Shown piece after piece: positions 18,166 through 26,761 of a stretch of DNA of 64,000 bases. The stretch spans positions 1,984,001 to 2,048,000 of the forward strand of contig NC_007777.1 in the NCBI RefSeq assembly GCF_000013345.1, in the 5' to 3' direction. The stretch's first letter is position 1. Every line of letters begins with the position of its first letter. Source of the DNA: Frankia casuarinae (lineage in GTDB: Bacteria > Actinomycetota > Actinomycetes > Frankiales > Frankiaceae). A program made the position numbers and the translations under genes. Below the pieces are notes generated by a model, which worked only from the letters and a program-made list of their open reading frames with translations, had not been told where the DNA came from and did no database searches.

Positions 18166-19401
18166 ATGCGCGTCGCCATGCTCACCCGGGAGTACCCCCC
18201 GGACGTCTACGGCGGGGCGGGTGTGCACGTCGAGTACCTGAGCCGGGAGCTCGCCCGGCTTGTCGACCTCACCGTCCACCGCGAGGGGCCGGCGCCGGGC
18301 GGCGGGTCGGCGGGCGGCGGGCCCGCGGGTGCGGCGCCGTCGACCGGCGCCGTCGACCGACCGGTGGTCGAGAGGGCGGGTGCCCCGGGGGTCGCCGCGG
18401 TCGCGGCGCACCGGGGCTGGGCTGCGCTCGCCGACGCGAACGACGCGCTGCGGACCGTGTCGATGGACCTGTCCATGGCCGCCGCGGCGGTCGGCGCGGA
18501 CGTGATCCACTCGCACACCTGGTACGCGAATCTCGGTGGCCATCTCGCCGCGCTGCTCGGCGGCGTCCCGCACGTGATGACCTCGCACTCGCTGGAGCCC
18601 CGGCGTCCCTGGAAGGCCGAGCAGCTGGGCGGGGGCTACCGGGTGTCGTCCTGGTGCGAGCGGGTCGCGATCGAGTCGGCGGCCGCCGTGGTCGCGGTCA
18701 GCGCGGGCATGCGCGTGGACATCCTCGATGCCTACCCGGCGGTCGATCCGGCCCGTGTGCACGTCATCCGCAATGGCATCGACACCGACGAGTACCGTCC
18801 GGACACCGCGACCGACGTGCTGGAACGTCACGGGGTGGATCCGGCCCGGCCGACGGTGATCTTCGTGGGGCGGATTACCCGGCAGAAGGGGCTGCCGGTG
18901 CTGCTGCGGGCGGCTGCGGCGATCGACCCCCGGGCGCAGCTCGTGCTCTGTGCCGGGGCCCCGGACACCCCTGCGCTGCTCACGGAGATCACCGACCTGG
19001 TCGAGGGCCTGCGCGCAGGCCGCGACGGCGTGGTCTGGCTGCCCGGGATGCTGACGAAGCCGGAGGTGATCCAGCTGCTCAGCCATGCCACCGTGTTCGT
19101 CTGCCCGTCGGTCTACGAGCCGCTCGGCATCGTCAACCTGGAGGCGATGGCGTGCGGCACCGCGGTCGTCGCCTCCCGGGTCGGTGGCATTCCCGAGGTC
19201 GTCGACGACGGCGTCACCGGTCTGCTGGTGCCGCCCGGCGACCCCGGCGCGCTGGCCGGGGCCGTCAACGAGGTGCTCGCGGACCCGGTCCGGGCGGCCG
19301 CGATGGGCCATGCGGGCCGGGACCGGGCCGTCACCGAGTTCGGCTGGGCGGCGATCGCCGAGCGCACCGCGCGGCTGTACGCATCGCTGACCGGCGGCTG
19401 A
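18166..19401 (+). CDS. glgA: Actinobacterial glycogen synthase / maltose-1-phosphate synthase
   Basis: A 411-residue GT4-family glycosyltransferase. MRVAMLTREYPPDVYGGAGV and HVEYLSREL are the start of actinobacterial GlgA/GlgM, which uses ADP-glucose to elongate glycogen or, as GlgM, makes maltose 1-phosphate for the GlgE route. Other motifs: DVIHSHTWYANLGGHLAALL, VMTSHSLEPRRPWKAEQLGG, IFVGRITRQKGLPVLLRAA, and the nucleotide-sugar site VCPSVYEPLGIVNLEAMACG. A Gly/Ala/Pro insertion at about residues 43-65 is unusual. A GGGAGAGA Shine-Dalgarno precedes the ATG. It is convergent with rfbB with a gap of only 22 bases. Confidence 0.92.
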   Translation: MRVAMLTREYPPDVYGGAGVHVEYLSRELARLVDLTVHREGPAPGGGSAGGGPAGAAPSTGAVDRPVVERAGAPGVAAVAAHRGWAALADANDALRTVSMDLSMAAAAVGADVIHSHTWYANLGGHLAALLGGVPHVMTSHSLEPRRPWKAEQLGGGYRVSSWCERVAIESAAAVVAVSAGMRVDILDAYPAVDPARVHVIRNGIDTDEYRPDTATDVLERHGVDPARPTVIFVGRITRQKGLPVLLRAAAAIDPRAQLVLCAGAPDTPALLTEITDLVEGLRAGRDGVVWLPGMLTKPEVIQLLSHATVFVCPSVYEPLGIVNLEAMACGTAVVASRVGGIPEVVDDGVTGLLVPPGDPGALAGAVNEVLADPVRAAAMGHAGRDRAVTEFGWAAIAERTARLYASLTGG

Positions 19402-19423
19402 CGCCTCAGCTCGGCTGGAGCCG

Positions 19424-20428
19424 TCAGCTCGTCCAGGCCGTTTCGGAGACCGGGGAGCGACCGAGCAGCGGACGCCACCAGGCTTCGTTCTCCTTGTACC
19501 AGGCGATGGTCGACCGCATGCCCTCGGCGAAGTCGATCAACGGCGTCCAGCCCAGCTCGGTCCGCAGCTTGGTGGAGTCCAGCAGGTAGCGGCGGTCGTG
19601 CGAGGGGCGGTCGGGCACGATCGTCTTCAACGACGCGGGCAGACCGAGCTCGGCGAGCACCGTGTCGGCGATCGTCTCGATGTCCGCCTCGACGCCGGAT
19701 CCGACGTGGTAGGTCTCGCCGAGCCGCCCACGGTCCAGAACCGCGTCGATCGCCCGGCAGTGGTCCATCACGTGCAGCCACTCGCGCCGGTTCGTGGTGG
19801 AGGCGTACATCGGGAGCGACTCGCCCTGCAGCGCCCGGGTTACGAACAGGGGGATGACCTTCTCCGGGAACTGGTAGGGACCGTAGTTGTTCGAGCAGTT
19901 GGTGATCGTCACGGGGAGGTTGTAGGTGAAGCCGTAGGCGCGTACGGCGTGGTCCCCGCCGGCCTTCGCCGCGTTGTAGGGCGTGCGGGGGAGGTAGGGG
20001 GAGTCCTCGGTGAAGGCACCGGGGTCGTTGAGGTCCATGTCGCCGTAGACCTCGCAGGTGGAGATCTGGTGGAAGCGGGCCACCCCGACCGTGCGTGCCG
20101 CCTCGAGCAGGGTCTGGGTACCCATCACGTTCGTCGCGAAGAACTCGCCGGGGCGGATGATCGCCAGGCTGTTGTGCGACTCGGCGGCGAAGTTCACCAC
20201 CACGTCCACGGAGTGCTCCCGCAGCACCGACTCGACGAGCTCCTGGTCACGGATGTCGCCGTGGACGAACGTGACGCGGTCCGCGACGTCGGCGAGGTTC
20301 TCCCGGCAGCCGGCGTAGGTCAGGGCGTCGAGCGCCACGACCGCGTCCTCCGGATGCCGCGTCCGCCAGTAGCGGACGAAGTTCGATCCGATGAACCCGG
20401 CGGCTCCGGTCACGAGGAGCGTCGACAT
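19424..20428 (-). CDS. rfbB: dTDP-glucose 4,6-dehydratase
   Basis: A 334-residue extended SDR enzyme that converts dTDP-glucose to dTDP-4-keto-6-deoxyglucose for deoxysugar or cell-wall rhamnose synthesis. The NAD site is LLVTGAAGFIGSNFVRYW at the N-terminus. The active-site segment is ISTCEVYGDM then YLPRTPYNAAKAGGDHAVRA with the YxxxK pair, and NCSNNYGPYQFPEKVIPLFV is a family hallmark. In RmlB the first segment is usually STDEVYG with the catalytic Asp-Glu pair; here it reads STCEVYG, so the Asp is replaced by Cys. No other deoxysugar gene is adjacent. The ATG at 20428 has AAAGG upstream. Confidence 0.85.
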   Translation of the reverse strand: MSTLLVTGAAGFIGSNFVRYWRTRHPEDAVVALDALTYAGCRENLADVADRVTFVHGDIRDQELVESVLREHSVDVVVNFAAESHNSLAIIRPGEFFATNVMGTQTLLEAARTVGVARFHQISTCEVYGDMDLNDPGAFTEDSPYLPRTPYNAAKAGGDHAVRAYGFTYNLPVTITNCSNNYGPYQFPEKVIPLFVTRALQGESLPMYASTTNRREWLHVMDHCRAIDAVLDRGRLGETYHVGSGVEADIETIADTVLAELGLPASLKTIVPDRPSHDRRYLLDSTKLRTELGWTPLIDFAEGMRSTIAWYKENEAWWRPLLGRSPVSETAWTS

Positions 20429-20593
20429 GGTGTGCCTTTCGATCGGTGCGCCTGCGCGGCGACGCATGCGGCTGGGCGGTGGACGGACGTCGCCCATGTT
20501 CTCGTGGCGGGCGGGCAGCGGCCTGGCCGGCGCGCGGCCACCCGGACGACGGCGGGTGACCGTGGGCGCACGGGGCACCTTACGCTCTGGCGC

Positions 20594-20680
20594 GTGGCGG
20601 ACCTGTTCGAGGGCTATCCGGCGGCCACGGCGCCCGATGGCTTCCGTACTCTTGAGGTCATGAGCATCGTCGTATCGTGA
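20594..20680 (+). CDS. Possible short leader ORF upstream of the ABC-F gene
   Basis: A 28-codon frame begins with GTG at 20594 (MADLFEGYPAATAPDGFRTL) and ends in TGA at 20680, 208 bases before the ABC-F gene. The hexamer TACGCT (TANNNT type) at 20581-20586 ends 7 bases before the GTG, which is the spacing of leaderless actinobacterial mRNAs. ABC-F genes that respond to ribosome-targeting antibiotics are often controlled by such leader peptides; here that is a guess, with no attenuator pair identified. Confidence 0.3.
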   Translation: MADLFEGYPAATAPDGFRTLEVMSIVVS

Positions 20681-20887
20681 TCGTCGCGCGCCCGACCGTG
20701 CCGTCCCTGGTGGGCACGGTGCGCGGTCTACCCCGTGCCCGACCTACCCCGTGCCCGACCTCGGTCGTCCCGGTTCGCCGTGCTCTGGTGGGGTCCCCGC
20801 CGTTGTCCGTGTCAACCCGACGTCGCCGGTGTAACGCTCTGACGCTCGCCCGGCGTTGTCTGGAAGCCCGAAAGAGGCCCTACCTCG

Positions 20888-22501
20888 ATGATCATTGTGT
20901 CCGAGCTCGAACTGCGTGCCGGAGCCCGCACTCTGATCGAGCCCGTATCCTTCCGGGTGCAGCCGAACGACCGGATCGGTCTCGTCGGGCGCAACGGGGC
21001 CGGCAAGACAACGTTGCTGAAGGTGCTTGCCCGGGAGGGGCTGCCGTTCGCCGGCACCGTCGACATCCGGGGTGAGATGGGTTACCTCCCCCAGGACCCG
21101 CGTACCGGCGATCTGGCCGACACCGCCCGTGATCGGGTGCTGTCGGCGCGCGGTCTCGACGTTCTCCTGCGCGAGATGGAGAAGCTGCAGCTGGAGATGG
21201 CCGAGCTGGTCGACGCCACGGCGCGGGACGCGGCGATCCGCCGCTACGGCAGCCTGGAGGAGCGATTCGGGACGCTCGGCGGTTATGCCGCCGAGGCGGA
21301 GGCTGCCCGGATCTGCTCGTCGCTGGGCCTGGCCGATCGGGTGCTCGCCCAGCCCATCGGCACCCTGTCCGGTGGGCAGCGGCGGCGGGTCGAACTCGCC
21401 CGCATCCTGTTCGCCGGGTCCGGCAACGCCGACGCGACCCTGCTGCTCGACGAGCCGACGAACCACCTCGACGCCGACTCGATCGGGTGGCTGCGGGACT
21501 TCCTGCGCGCCCACACGGGCGGCCTGATCGTGGTGAGCCACGACGTCGACCTGCTCGACAAGTGCGTGAACAAGGTCTTCCACCTCGACGCCAACCGGGC
21601 CACCCTCGACGTCTACAACGTGAACTGGAAGACCTACCTCAACCAGCGCGAGCTGGACGAGCGCCGCCGTCGCCGGGAACGCGCCAATGCCGAGAAGAAG
21701 ATCGACTCGCTGAAGGCGCAGGCCGACAAGATGCGCGCCAAGGCGACCAAGGCGCGGGCCGCCCATCAGATGGACCGGCGGGCCGAGCGGCTCGCGGCCG
21801 GGCTCGCCGAGGCGCGCGTCGCGGACCGGGTGGCCAAGCTGCGCTTCCCGGACCCGGCTCCGTGCGGCCGCACGCCGCTGACCGCCACCGGACTGTCGAA
21901 GTCCTACGGCTCGCTGGAGGTGTTCACCGGTGTGGACCTCGCGATCGACCGCGGCTCGCGGGTCGTGGTCCTCGGGCTGAACGGTGCCGGCAAGACCACG
22001 CTGCTGCGCATCCTGGCGGGCCAGGAGGCACCCGACGTCGGCCAGGTGCATCCCGGTCACGGTCTACGTCTCGGGTACTACGCGCAGGAACACGAGACGC
22101 TGGACACCAGCCGCTCGGTGCTGGACAACATGCGGGCCGCCGCGCCGGGGACGTCGGACGTGGAGCTGCGTCGCATCCTGGGCGCGTTCCTGTTCAGCGG
22201 AGACAGCGTGGAGCAGCGCGCCGAGACCCTGTCCGGCGGCGAGAAGACCCGCCTCGCGCTCGCCGGACTGGTCTGCAGCTCCGCCAACGTCCTCCTGCTC
22301 GATGAGCCGACGAACAACCTCGACCCCGCCTCGCGCGACGAGGTGCTTGCCGCGCTCGCCACGTACCGGGGCTCGGTCGTCCTAGTCACCCACGACCCGG
22401 GGGCCGTCGAGGCACTCGACCCGCAGAAGGTCCTGATGCTGCCGGACGGGGTCGAGGACAACTGGTCACCCGATCTGGCCGAGCTCATCACCCTGGCCTG
22501 A
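20888..22501 (+). CDS. ABC-F family ATPase
   Basis: A 537-residue soluble protein with two ABC domains and no membrane spans, the ABC-F layout of ribosome-associated ATPases. Domain 1: Walker A GRNGAGKTTLLK, signature LSGGQRRRVELARIL, Walker B LLLDEPTNHLD. A charged linker follows (about residues 250-330; ELDERRRRRERANAEKK), the interdomain arm that reaches into the ribosomal E site. Domain 2: GLNGAGKTTLLRIL, LSGGEKTRLALAGL and LLLDEPTNNLD. The role is probably in translation under stress or antibiotic protection; the subgroup cannot be settled by eye. Confidence 0.92.
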   Translation: MIIVSELELRAGARTLIEPVSFRVQPNDRIGLVGRNGAGKTTLLKVLAREGLPFAGTVDIRGEMGYLPQDPRTGDLADTARDRVLSARGLDVLLREMEKLQLEMAELVDATARDAAIRRYGSLEERFGTLGGYAAEAEAARICSSLGLADRVLAQPIGTLSGGQRRRVELARILFAGSGNADATLLLDEPTNHLDADSIGWLRDFLRAHTGGLIVVSHDVDLLDKCVNKVFHLDANRATLDVYNVNWKTYLNQRELDERRRRRERANAEKKIDSLKAQADKMRAKATKARAAHQMDRRAERLAAGLAEARVADRVAKLRFPDPAPCGRTPLTATGLSKSYGSLEVFTGVDLAIDRGSRVVVLGLNGAGKTTLLRILAGQEAPDVGQVHPGHGLRLGYYAQEHETLDTSRSVLDNMRAAAPGTSDVELRRILGAFLFSGDSVEQRAETLSGGEKTRLALAGLVCSSANVLLLDEPTNNLDPASRDEVLAALATYRGSVVLVTHDPGAVEALDPQKVLMLPDGVEDNWSPDLAELITLA

Positions 22502-22539
22502 GCAGGGACCCTGCGCCGGGAACCGAACGGAGAACCTTT

Positions 22540-23565
22540 GTGAGTACGCAGGGCGGCACCAAGGCGGTAATGGCGGCACTGGCCGCCAATCTGGGTATCG
22601 CGCTGGCGAAGTTCGTCGCGTTCCTGGTCACTCAGTCGTCGTCGATGTTGGCCGAGTCCATCCACTCGGTGGCCGACTCCGGCAACCAGGGCCTGCTCCT
22701 GCTCGGCCAGAAACGTTCCGTCCAGCCGCCGGACGAGGAGCATCCCTTCGGGTACGGGCGGGCGCGTTACATCGCCGGCTTCCTGGTCGGGATCGTGTTG
22801 TTCAGCCTCGGCGGGCTGTTCTCGGTGTATGAGGGCGTCGAGAAGCTGCGCCATCCGCATGAGCTGGAGAGCGGGCTGGTCGCGGTCGTCGTCCTGCTGA
22901 TCGCGGTGCTGCTGGAGTCCTACTCCTTCGCGACCGCCATGCGCGAGTCGAAGAAGACGAAGGGCGACCGGTCCTGGTGGCGGTTTATTCGGGAGGCGCG
23001 GGCCCCGGAACTGCCCATCGTCCTGCTGGAGGACCTGGCAGCCGAGCTGGGGCTGATCTTCGCGTTGCTCGGGGTCGGACTGACGCTGGCACTAGACGAC
23101 CCGATCTGGGACGGCGCGGGAACGCTGGCCATCGGCGTGCTCCTGCTGATCGTGGCCGTCATCGTGGCGACCGAGGCGTACGGCATGCTGGTGGGCGAGG
23201 CCGCAGCCCCGGCAATGGTCGCCACCATCCGCCGCACGCTCGCCGCCGCCCCGGGCGTCGCCACGGTCATCCACCTGCGCACGCTGCACCTCGGGCCGGA
23301 CGAGCTGCTCGTCGCCGCCAAGATCGGTATCGGGGCGGAACTGGCGATGCCCGAGGTGGCCGCCACCATCAACGGCGCGGAGGCGGCGCTGCGGGCCGCG
23401 GTGGCGGTTCCGCTGCGCATCTTCCTCGAGCCCGACATCCTCCGCGACGAGCTGGGTCGACGACGGGATCCGTCAGCCGGTGCCGCCGGCGAGGCAGAGC
23501 CGCAGCGCGAGCGCGCTCAGGGCGCCGAGGGACATCAGTACCACCGGCAGGTTTCCCGCCCGTAG
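22540..23565 (+). CDS. Cation diffusion facilitator family transporter
   Basis: A 341-residue CDF-type divalent metal exporter. The first helices contain AALAANLGIALAKFVAFLV and the metal-site segment MLAESIHSVADSGNQGLLLL with the expected H/D pattern; HPFGYGRARY follows helix 2. Five to six spans precede a cytoplasmic domain (IRRTLAAAPGVATVIHLRTL). The GTG start has GGAG upstream. Its last 93 bases overlap the end of the convergent membrane-protein gene; after FLEPDILRDELG the tail (GRRRDPSAGAAGEAEPQ) is low-complexity, probably frame drift past the ancestral stop. Metal specificity is not predictable here. Confidence 0.9.
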   Translation: MSTQGGTKAVMAALAANLGIALAKFVAFLVTQSSSMLAESIHSVADSGNQGLLLLGQKRSVQPPDEEHPFGYGRARYIAGFLVGIVLFSLGGLFSVYEGVEKLRHPHELESGLVAVVVLLIAVLLESYSFATAMRESKKTKGDRSWWRFIREARAPELPIVLLEDLAAELGLIFALLGVGLTLALDDPIWDGAGTLAIGVLLLIVAVIVATEAYGMLVGEAAAPAMVATIRRTLAAAPGVATVIHLRTLHLGPDELLVAAKIGIGAELAMPEVAATINGAEAALRAAVAVPLRIFLEPDILRDELGRRRDPSAGAAGEAEPQRERAQGAEGHQYHRQVSRP

Positions 23566-24978
23566 CTTGTCCCCAGGCAGTTCCGGTCGGGGACGGGGCG
23601 CCACCGCGGCCACCAGCAACCAGGGGAAAACCGGCAGCCAGGACTCTTCGACGTCGCCCTCGGCCAGTCCGAGGACCGTCGCGAACAGCATCGTCGCGCC
23701 GGCCCCCACCAGCAGCGGCCAGCCCGGGGTCAGCCGCAGGCGGCGCGCCGCCCGGACGAGAACCGGCCCGCCGACGAGGACGACCACGGTCAGATCCACG
23801 GCGATCCAGGCCAGCGTGCCGGCGAGCCCCGGCCGTGGCGCGCTCGCCAGGGCCAGCCCGTCGGGCCAGGAGAAACCCCACGCGTAGAAGAGCCACAGCG
23901 GCAGGAGCGCGCCCAGGCCGGTCATGACGTTGAGGATCGGGCGACGGCGGACGAAGTAGGCCGCCGCGACCGCCACGCCAAGCCAGACCGAGGCGTAGCC
24001 GAACAGCCCCGCGAGGCCGAGCAGCAGCCCGCTTGCCAGCGCCCACCACATCGAGCGCCGACCCGGTTCGCATCCGACCACCCCCACCGCGACGGCCAGG
24101 GTGGCCAGGGTAGCCGTGACGGCGTCCGGGGACGCCGCCATCCATCCGTTCCACGGGGCCAGGACGAGGACGGGGACCAGGCGCCGGGCGGCCGTCTCAT
24201 GGCACAACGAGCGCACCGCGATCGAGACGGCGGGGACGACCAGCGTGCCCAGGGCGGTGAACAGCATCCCGATCGCGACCGCGCCGTGCATCCCCACCCT
24301 GGTGAGCACCCAGACGGTCAGGACGGGGCCCGGAGGATGGGTCGGCAGGACGGCCGTAGTCCCCGCGGCGGCGTGCGTGGTGGTCGCGGTGTAGGAGGCG
24401 AGGAAGCCGAGCGGATCGTCACCGACGGCTTTTGCCGCCGCCAGGAGATCCGCCGGGATGCGAAGATCCGCCGTGATCTCCCCGGGTGCGACCAGCGCGA
24501 GCGTGCCGCTCCACGCCAGCGATCCGACGTAGCCCAGGACGAGCAGGACGGTCCAGGGCAGCCTGTTCGTCGGGCCGGTCGCCATGGCCGGGGTGTTCGG
24601 GGTGTTCGGGGTGTTCGGGATGGCCGGGGTGTTCGGGGTGTTCGGGGTGGCCGCCGGGGGGATGGTCGAGGCCCACCAGGCGGTGAGGGCAATCACGACC
24701 ACGGCGATCGCGAGCGGGACCAGGACGAGGGAATCGAGACGGGGAGCCCATCCGCCGCGCAGCGGCGGGTCACCGATGCCCAGATCAAGGTCGCCGGTGG
24801 AGACGAGGAACATGCCGACGAGACCGCAGGCCACCAGGATGAGCCACAGCGCCGCCTCGCTGGCCTCGGTATGCCCGGCGGACCCAGCCCAGGGCCGGGA
24901 CAGGCCGCCACGCGGTCCGGGCGACCGGCTGGAGGCGGCGACAGCGGTCGGGTCGGAGGCGCCGTCCGTCGCGCTCAC
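23473..24978 (-). CDS. Polytopic membrane protein, GT-C-like
   Basis: A 501-residue protein with about eleven hydrophobic spans. Between the second and third span lies a low-complexity loop built from PNTP units (about residues 110-130), encoded by a 9-bp DNA repeat. The motif VLPTHPPGPVLTVWVL (about 211-226) resembles a segment seen in actinobacterial membrane mannosyltransferase-like proteins of the GT-C superfamily, but catalytic residues were not identified. It starts at a GTG that overlaps the stop of an uncharacterised upstream frame, and its 3' end overlaps the CDF gene by 93 bases. Confidence 0.7.
   Translation of the reverse strand: MSATDGASDPTAVAASSRSPGPRGGLSRPWAGSAGHTEASEAALWLILVACGLVGMFLVSTGDLDLGIGDPPLRGGWAPRLDSLVLVPLAIAVVVIALTAWWASTIPPAATPNTPNTPAIPNTPNTPNTPAMATGPTNRLPWTVLLVLGYVGSLAWSGTLALVAPGEITADLRIPADLLAAAKAVGDDPLGFLASYTATTTHAAAGTTAVLPTHPPGPVLTVWVLTRVGMHGAVAIGMLFTALGTLVVPAVSIAVRSLCHETAARRLVPVLVLAPWNGWMAASPDAVTATLATLAVAVGVVGCEPGRRSMWWALASGLLLGLAGLFGYASVWLGVAVAAAYFVRRRPILNVMTGLGALLPLWLFYAWGFSWPDGLALASAPRPGLAGTLAWIAVDLTVVVLVGGPVLVRAARRLRLTPGWPLLVGAGATMLFATVLGLAEGDVEESWLPVFPWLLVAAVAPRPRPELPGDKLRAGNLPVVLMSLGALSALALRLCLAGGTG
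24590..24655. repeat. 9-bp tandem repeat inside the membrane protein gene
   Basis: GGGGTGTTC (and its variant GGGATGGCC) repeats about seven times; on the minus strand it encodes alternating Asn-Thr-Pro units in an extramembrane loop. Confidence 0.75.
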
Positions 24979-25614
24979 CGGTCCGTACCGAGGCAGGCCG
25001 CGTAGCTGGGCACCTTCGGTGCCGACCCGGAGATCATTACGTCACCGACCACCACTGCACGGTAACGAGTCCGGTTCGCTCCCAGCGCCGCAGTTGCTCC
25101 CGAGCCGGATGCCGGAGGTGCCGGCGGGGGTGCGACGAGCCGTCCGCGGTCTCGCCGGATCGGGCCTTGGCACGGGAGCGGGCCCGGCCCCGACGAGGTG
25201 GACAACCGGTGTCGGATGTGAGGAATCAGTCGAATCGATCGGCCGCGTTCGCGGTCCGTCGGCTCGCTCTGTACAGTGATCGACTGATGGTCGTACCTGC
25301 AGCGTTGCATCGAGAGAAGATCTTGATCGCGAAGATGACGATGTTCGTGGCGACGCGCCGATGCTGTTGTCGGGCCGCGTACCGGGGATTGGGGACACTG
25401 GTCTCGGTAGCACTGTCGGCCATGCGCGCCTGCTGTGCCAGCGGGTGGGTGCGACCCGTGCCATCGCTGGTGACCGCCGGCATGGAGGAAGGAACGCGAG
25501 GGCACGGTCATGCACCGGCGTCGCGTGTGATGGATCACATCTGCTTCGAGTGGCGCGTTTACTCAAGCTGAGTGAAGATCGGTTCGCAGATCATCGAACA
25601 CGGAGGGGGCCACG
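24979..25614. other. 636-bp region without a convincing gene
   Basis: On the minus strand an open frame ends at 24975 in a TGA that overlaps the GTG of the membrane-protein gene, with a C-terminus reading RYRAVVVGDVMISGSAPKV, but upstream of that its codons look random and no start or RBS fits. On the plus strand a frame from 25167 to 25571 has no recognisable features. The segment 25200-25570 is less GC-rich than the surroundings and should contain the promoter of the HTH gene. Confidence 0.4.
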
Positions 25615-25833
25615 TTGGCCGAGCTCAGGAAAGGAACCCGGATCACCGGCGCCGAGCGGGACAAGCTTGCCGCCGAACTTCGGAAGAAGTACGAAGGTGG
25701 GCAGAGCATCCGCCTGCTCGCCGAGTCCTCTGGTCGTTCGTACGGGTTCGTCCACCGGATCCTCTCGGAGTCCGGTACGACCCTGCGCGGCCGGGGTGGT
25801 GCGACCCGGGGCACCAAGAAGAAAAGCGCCTGA
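25615..25833 (+). CDS. Small helix-turn-helix DNA-binding protein conserved in actinobacteria
   Basis: A 72-residue basic protein. Residues 30-58 (IRLLAESSGRSYGFVHRILS) form a helix-turn-helix of the Hin-recombinase/HTH_29 kind, flanked by a basic N-terminal helix and a C-terminus LRGRGGATRGTKKKSA. I recall closely similar small proteins upstream of an enoyl-CoA hydratase gene in Streptomyces, as here. It starts with TTG; GGAGGGG 6-7 bases upstream decides the start. The target is unknown. Confidence 0.85.
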   Translation: MAELRKGTRITGAERDKLAAELRKKYEGGQSIRLLAESSGRSYGFVHRILSESGTTLRGRGGATRGTKKKSA

Positions 25834-25836
25834 ATC

Positions 25837-26658
25837 ATGGCGGTCCCCGCCGCCGCTGTAGCGGCGGCGGCGGCCGGGCTGCGCGTGCGGGTCGCCGGGC
25901 CTCTCGTCACGATCGGGATGACGGACCTCGGTGATACCGGCGGGGCCGGTTCGTTCCCGGCTCTCGCGTCGGCGCTGGTCGGCGAACTGCGTCGGTTGAC
26001 CGGTGAGGTCCGGGTCCTGGTTGTCCGGATAGGTCATTGCCCCCCGCCTGCCGCTGACCTCACCGACCCCGCACCCCGGGTGGGCGAGGGAGGACCTGCG
26101 TCCGCCGAGGGGCGGCTGTCCCCGGCCGCGGGCTATCGCGCGTGGCGCGACGCGATGGGGCGGGTCTCCGACCGGTCCGACCTGATCAGTGTGGCCGTCG
26201 TGGACACGACGGTCGGCGACCTCGGTCTCGCGGTGACGGTCGCCTGTGACCTGCGGGTCCTCGCCGCGGATGCGCGCTTCCGGCTGACCTGGGCGCGTGA
26301 CGGCTTCCTGCCCGCGGCCGGTGCCATGGGTCGGCTGGTCGAGCTCCTCGGATACGCGAATGCCCTGGACCTCTGCCTGACCGGCCGTGAGCTCGCCGCC
26401 GACGAAGCGGCCAGGATCGGGCTGGCCCAGCGGGTCCTGCCGCGTGAGCTGCTGGACGAGCAGGTCGGCGTGCTGGTCGCGGCGCTCCTCGCGGTTCCCC
26501 GCGACATCGCGGCCGAGGTGAAGGCGCTGATGCGCGGCGCGCGGCGTTCCCGTCCCGCCACCCGCTCCGGCCGTCTCAACGAGCGGGCCGAGGACGAGGC
26601 CTGGGAACGCGTCGTCATCGCCCGCTCCGCTGCCGGTGACGACCCCGCGGCGGGGTGA
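25837..26658 (+). CDS. Enoyl-CoA hydratase/isomerase family protein
   Basis: A 273-residue crotonase-fold protein. The region VVDTTVGDLGLAVTVACDLR and VLAADARFRLTWARDGFLPA (about residues 125-163) corresponds to the oxyanion-hole and active-site segment of enoyl-CoA hydratases, and CLTGRELAADEAARIGLAQR is the next family motif. The usual GG in the first oxyanion loop and both catalytic glutamates are not obvious, so the reaction is uncertain. It lies 3 bases after the small HTH gene and is probably co-transcribed. Confidence 0.82.
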   Translation: MAVPAAAVAAAAAGLRVRVAGPLVTIGMTDLGDTGGAGSFPALASALVGELRRLTGEVRVLVVRIGHCPPPAADLTDPAPRVGEGGPASAEGRLSPAAGYRAWRDAMGRVSDRSDLISVAVVDTTVGDLGLAVTVACDLRVLAADARFRLTWARDGFLPAAGAMGRLVELLGYANALDLCLTGRELAADEAARIGLAQRVLPRELLDEQVGVLVAALLAVPRDIAAEVKALMRGARRSRPATRSGRLNERAEDEAWERVVIARSAAGDDPAAG

Positions 26659-26761
26659 GCGGCAGCCAGCACACCCGACGAGCCGCATCCGCTGCGGGAA
26701 TGCCCGTCCGCAATTCCTGCTTACCTCGTTACACACTAAACACCGCCGCCAGGGAGGGCTG

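Noticed and set aside
25167-25571. A 134-codon frame upstream of the small HTH gene.
   Set aside because: No RBS, no family features, atypical composition; more likely part of the promoter region.
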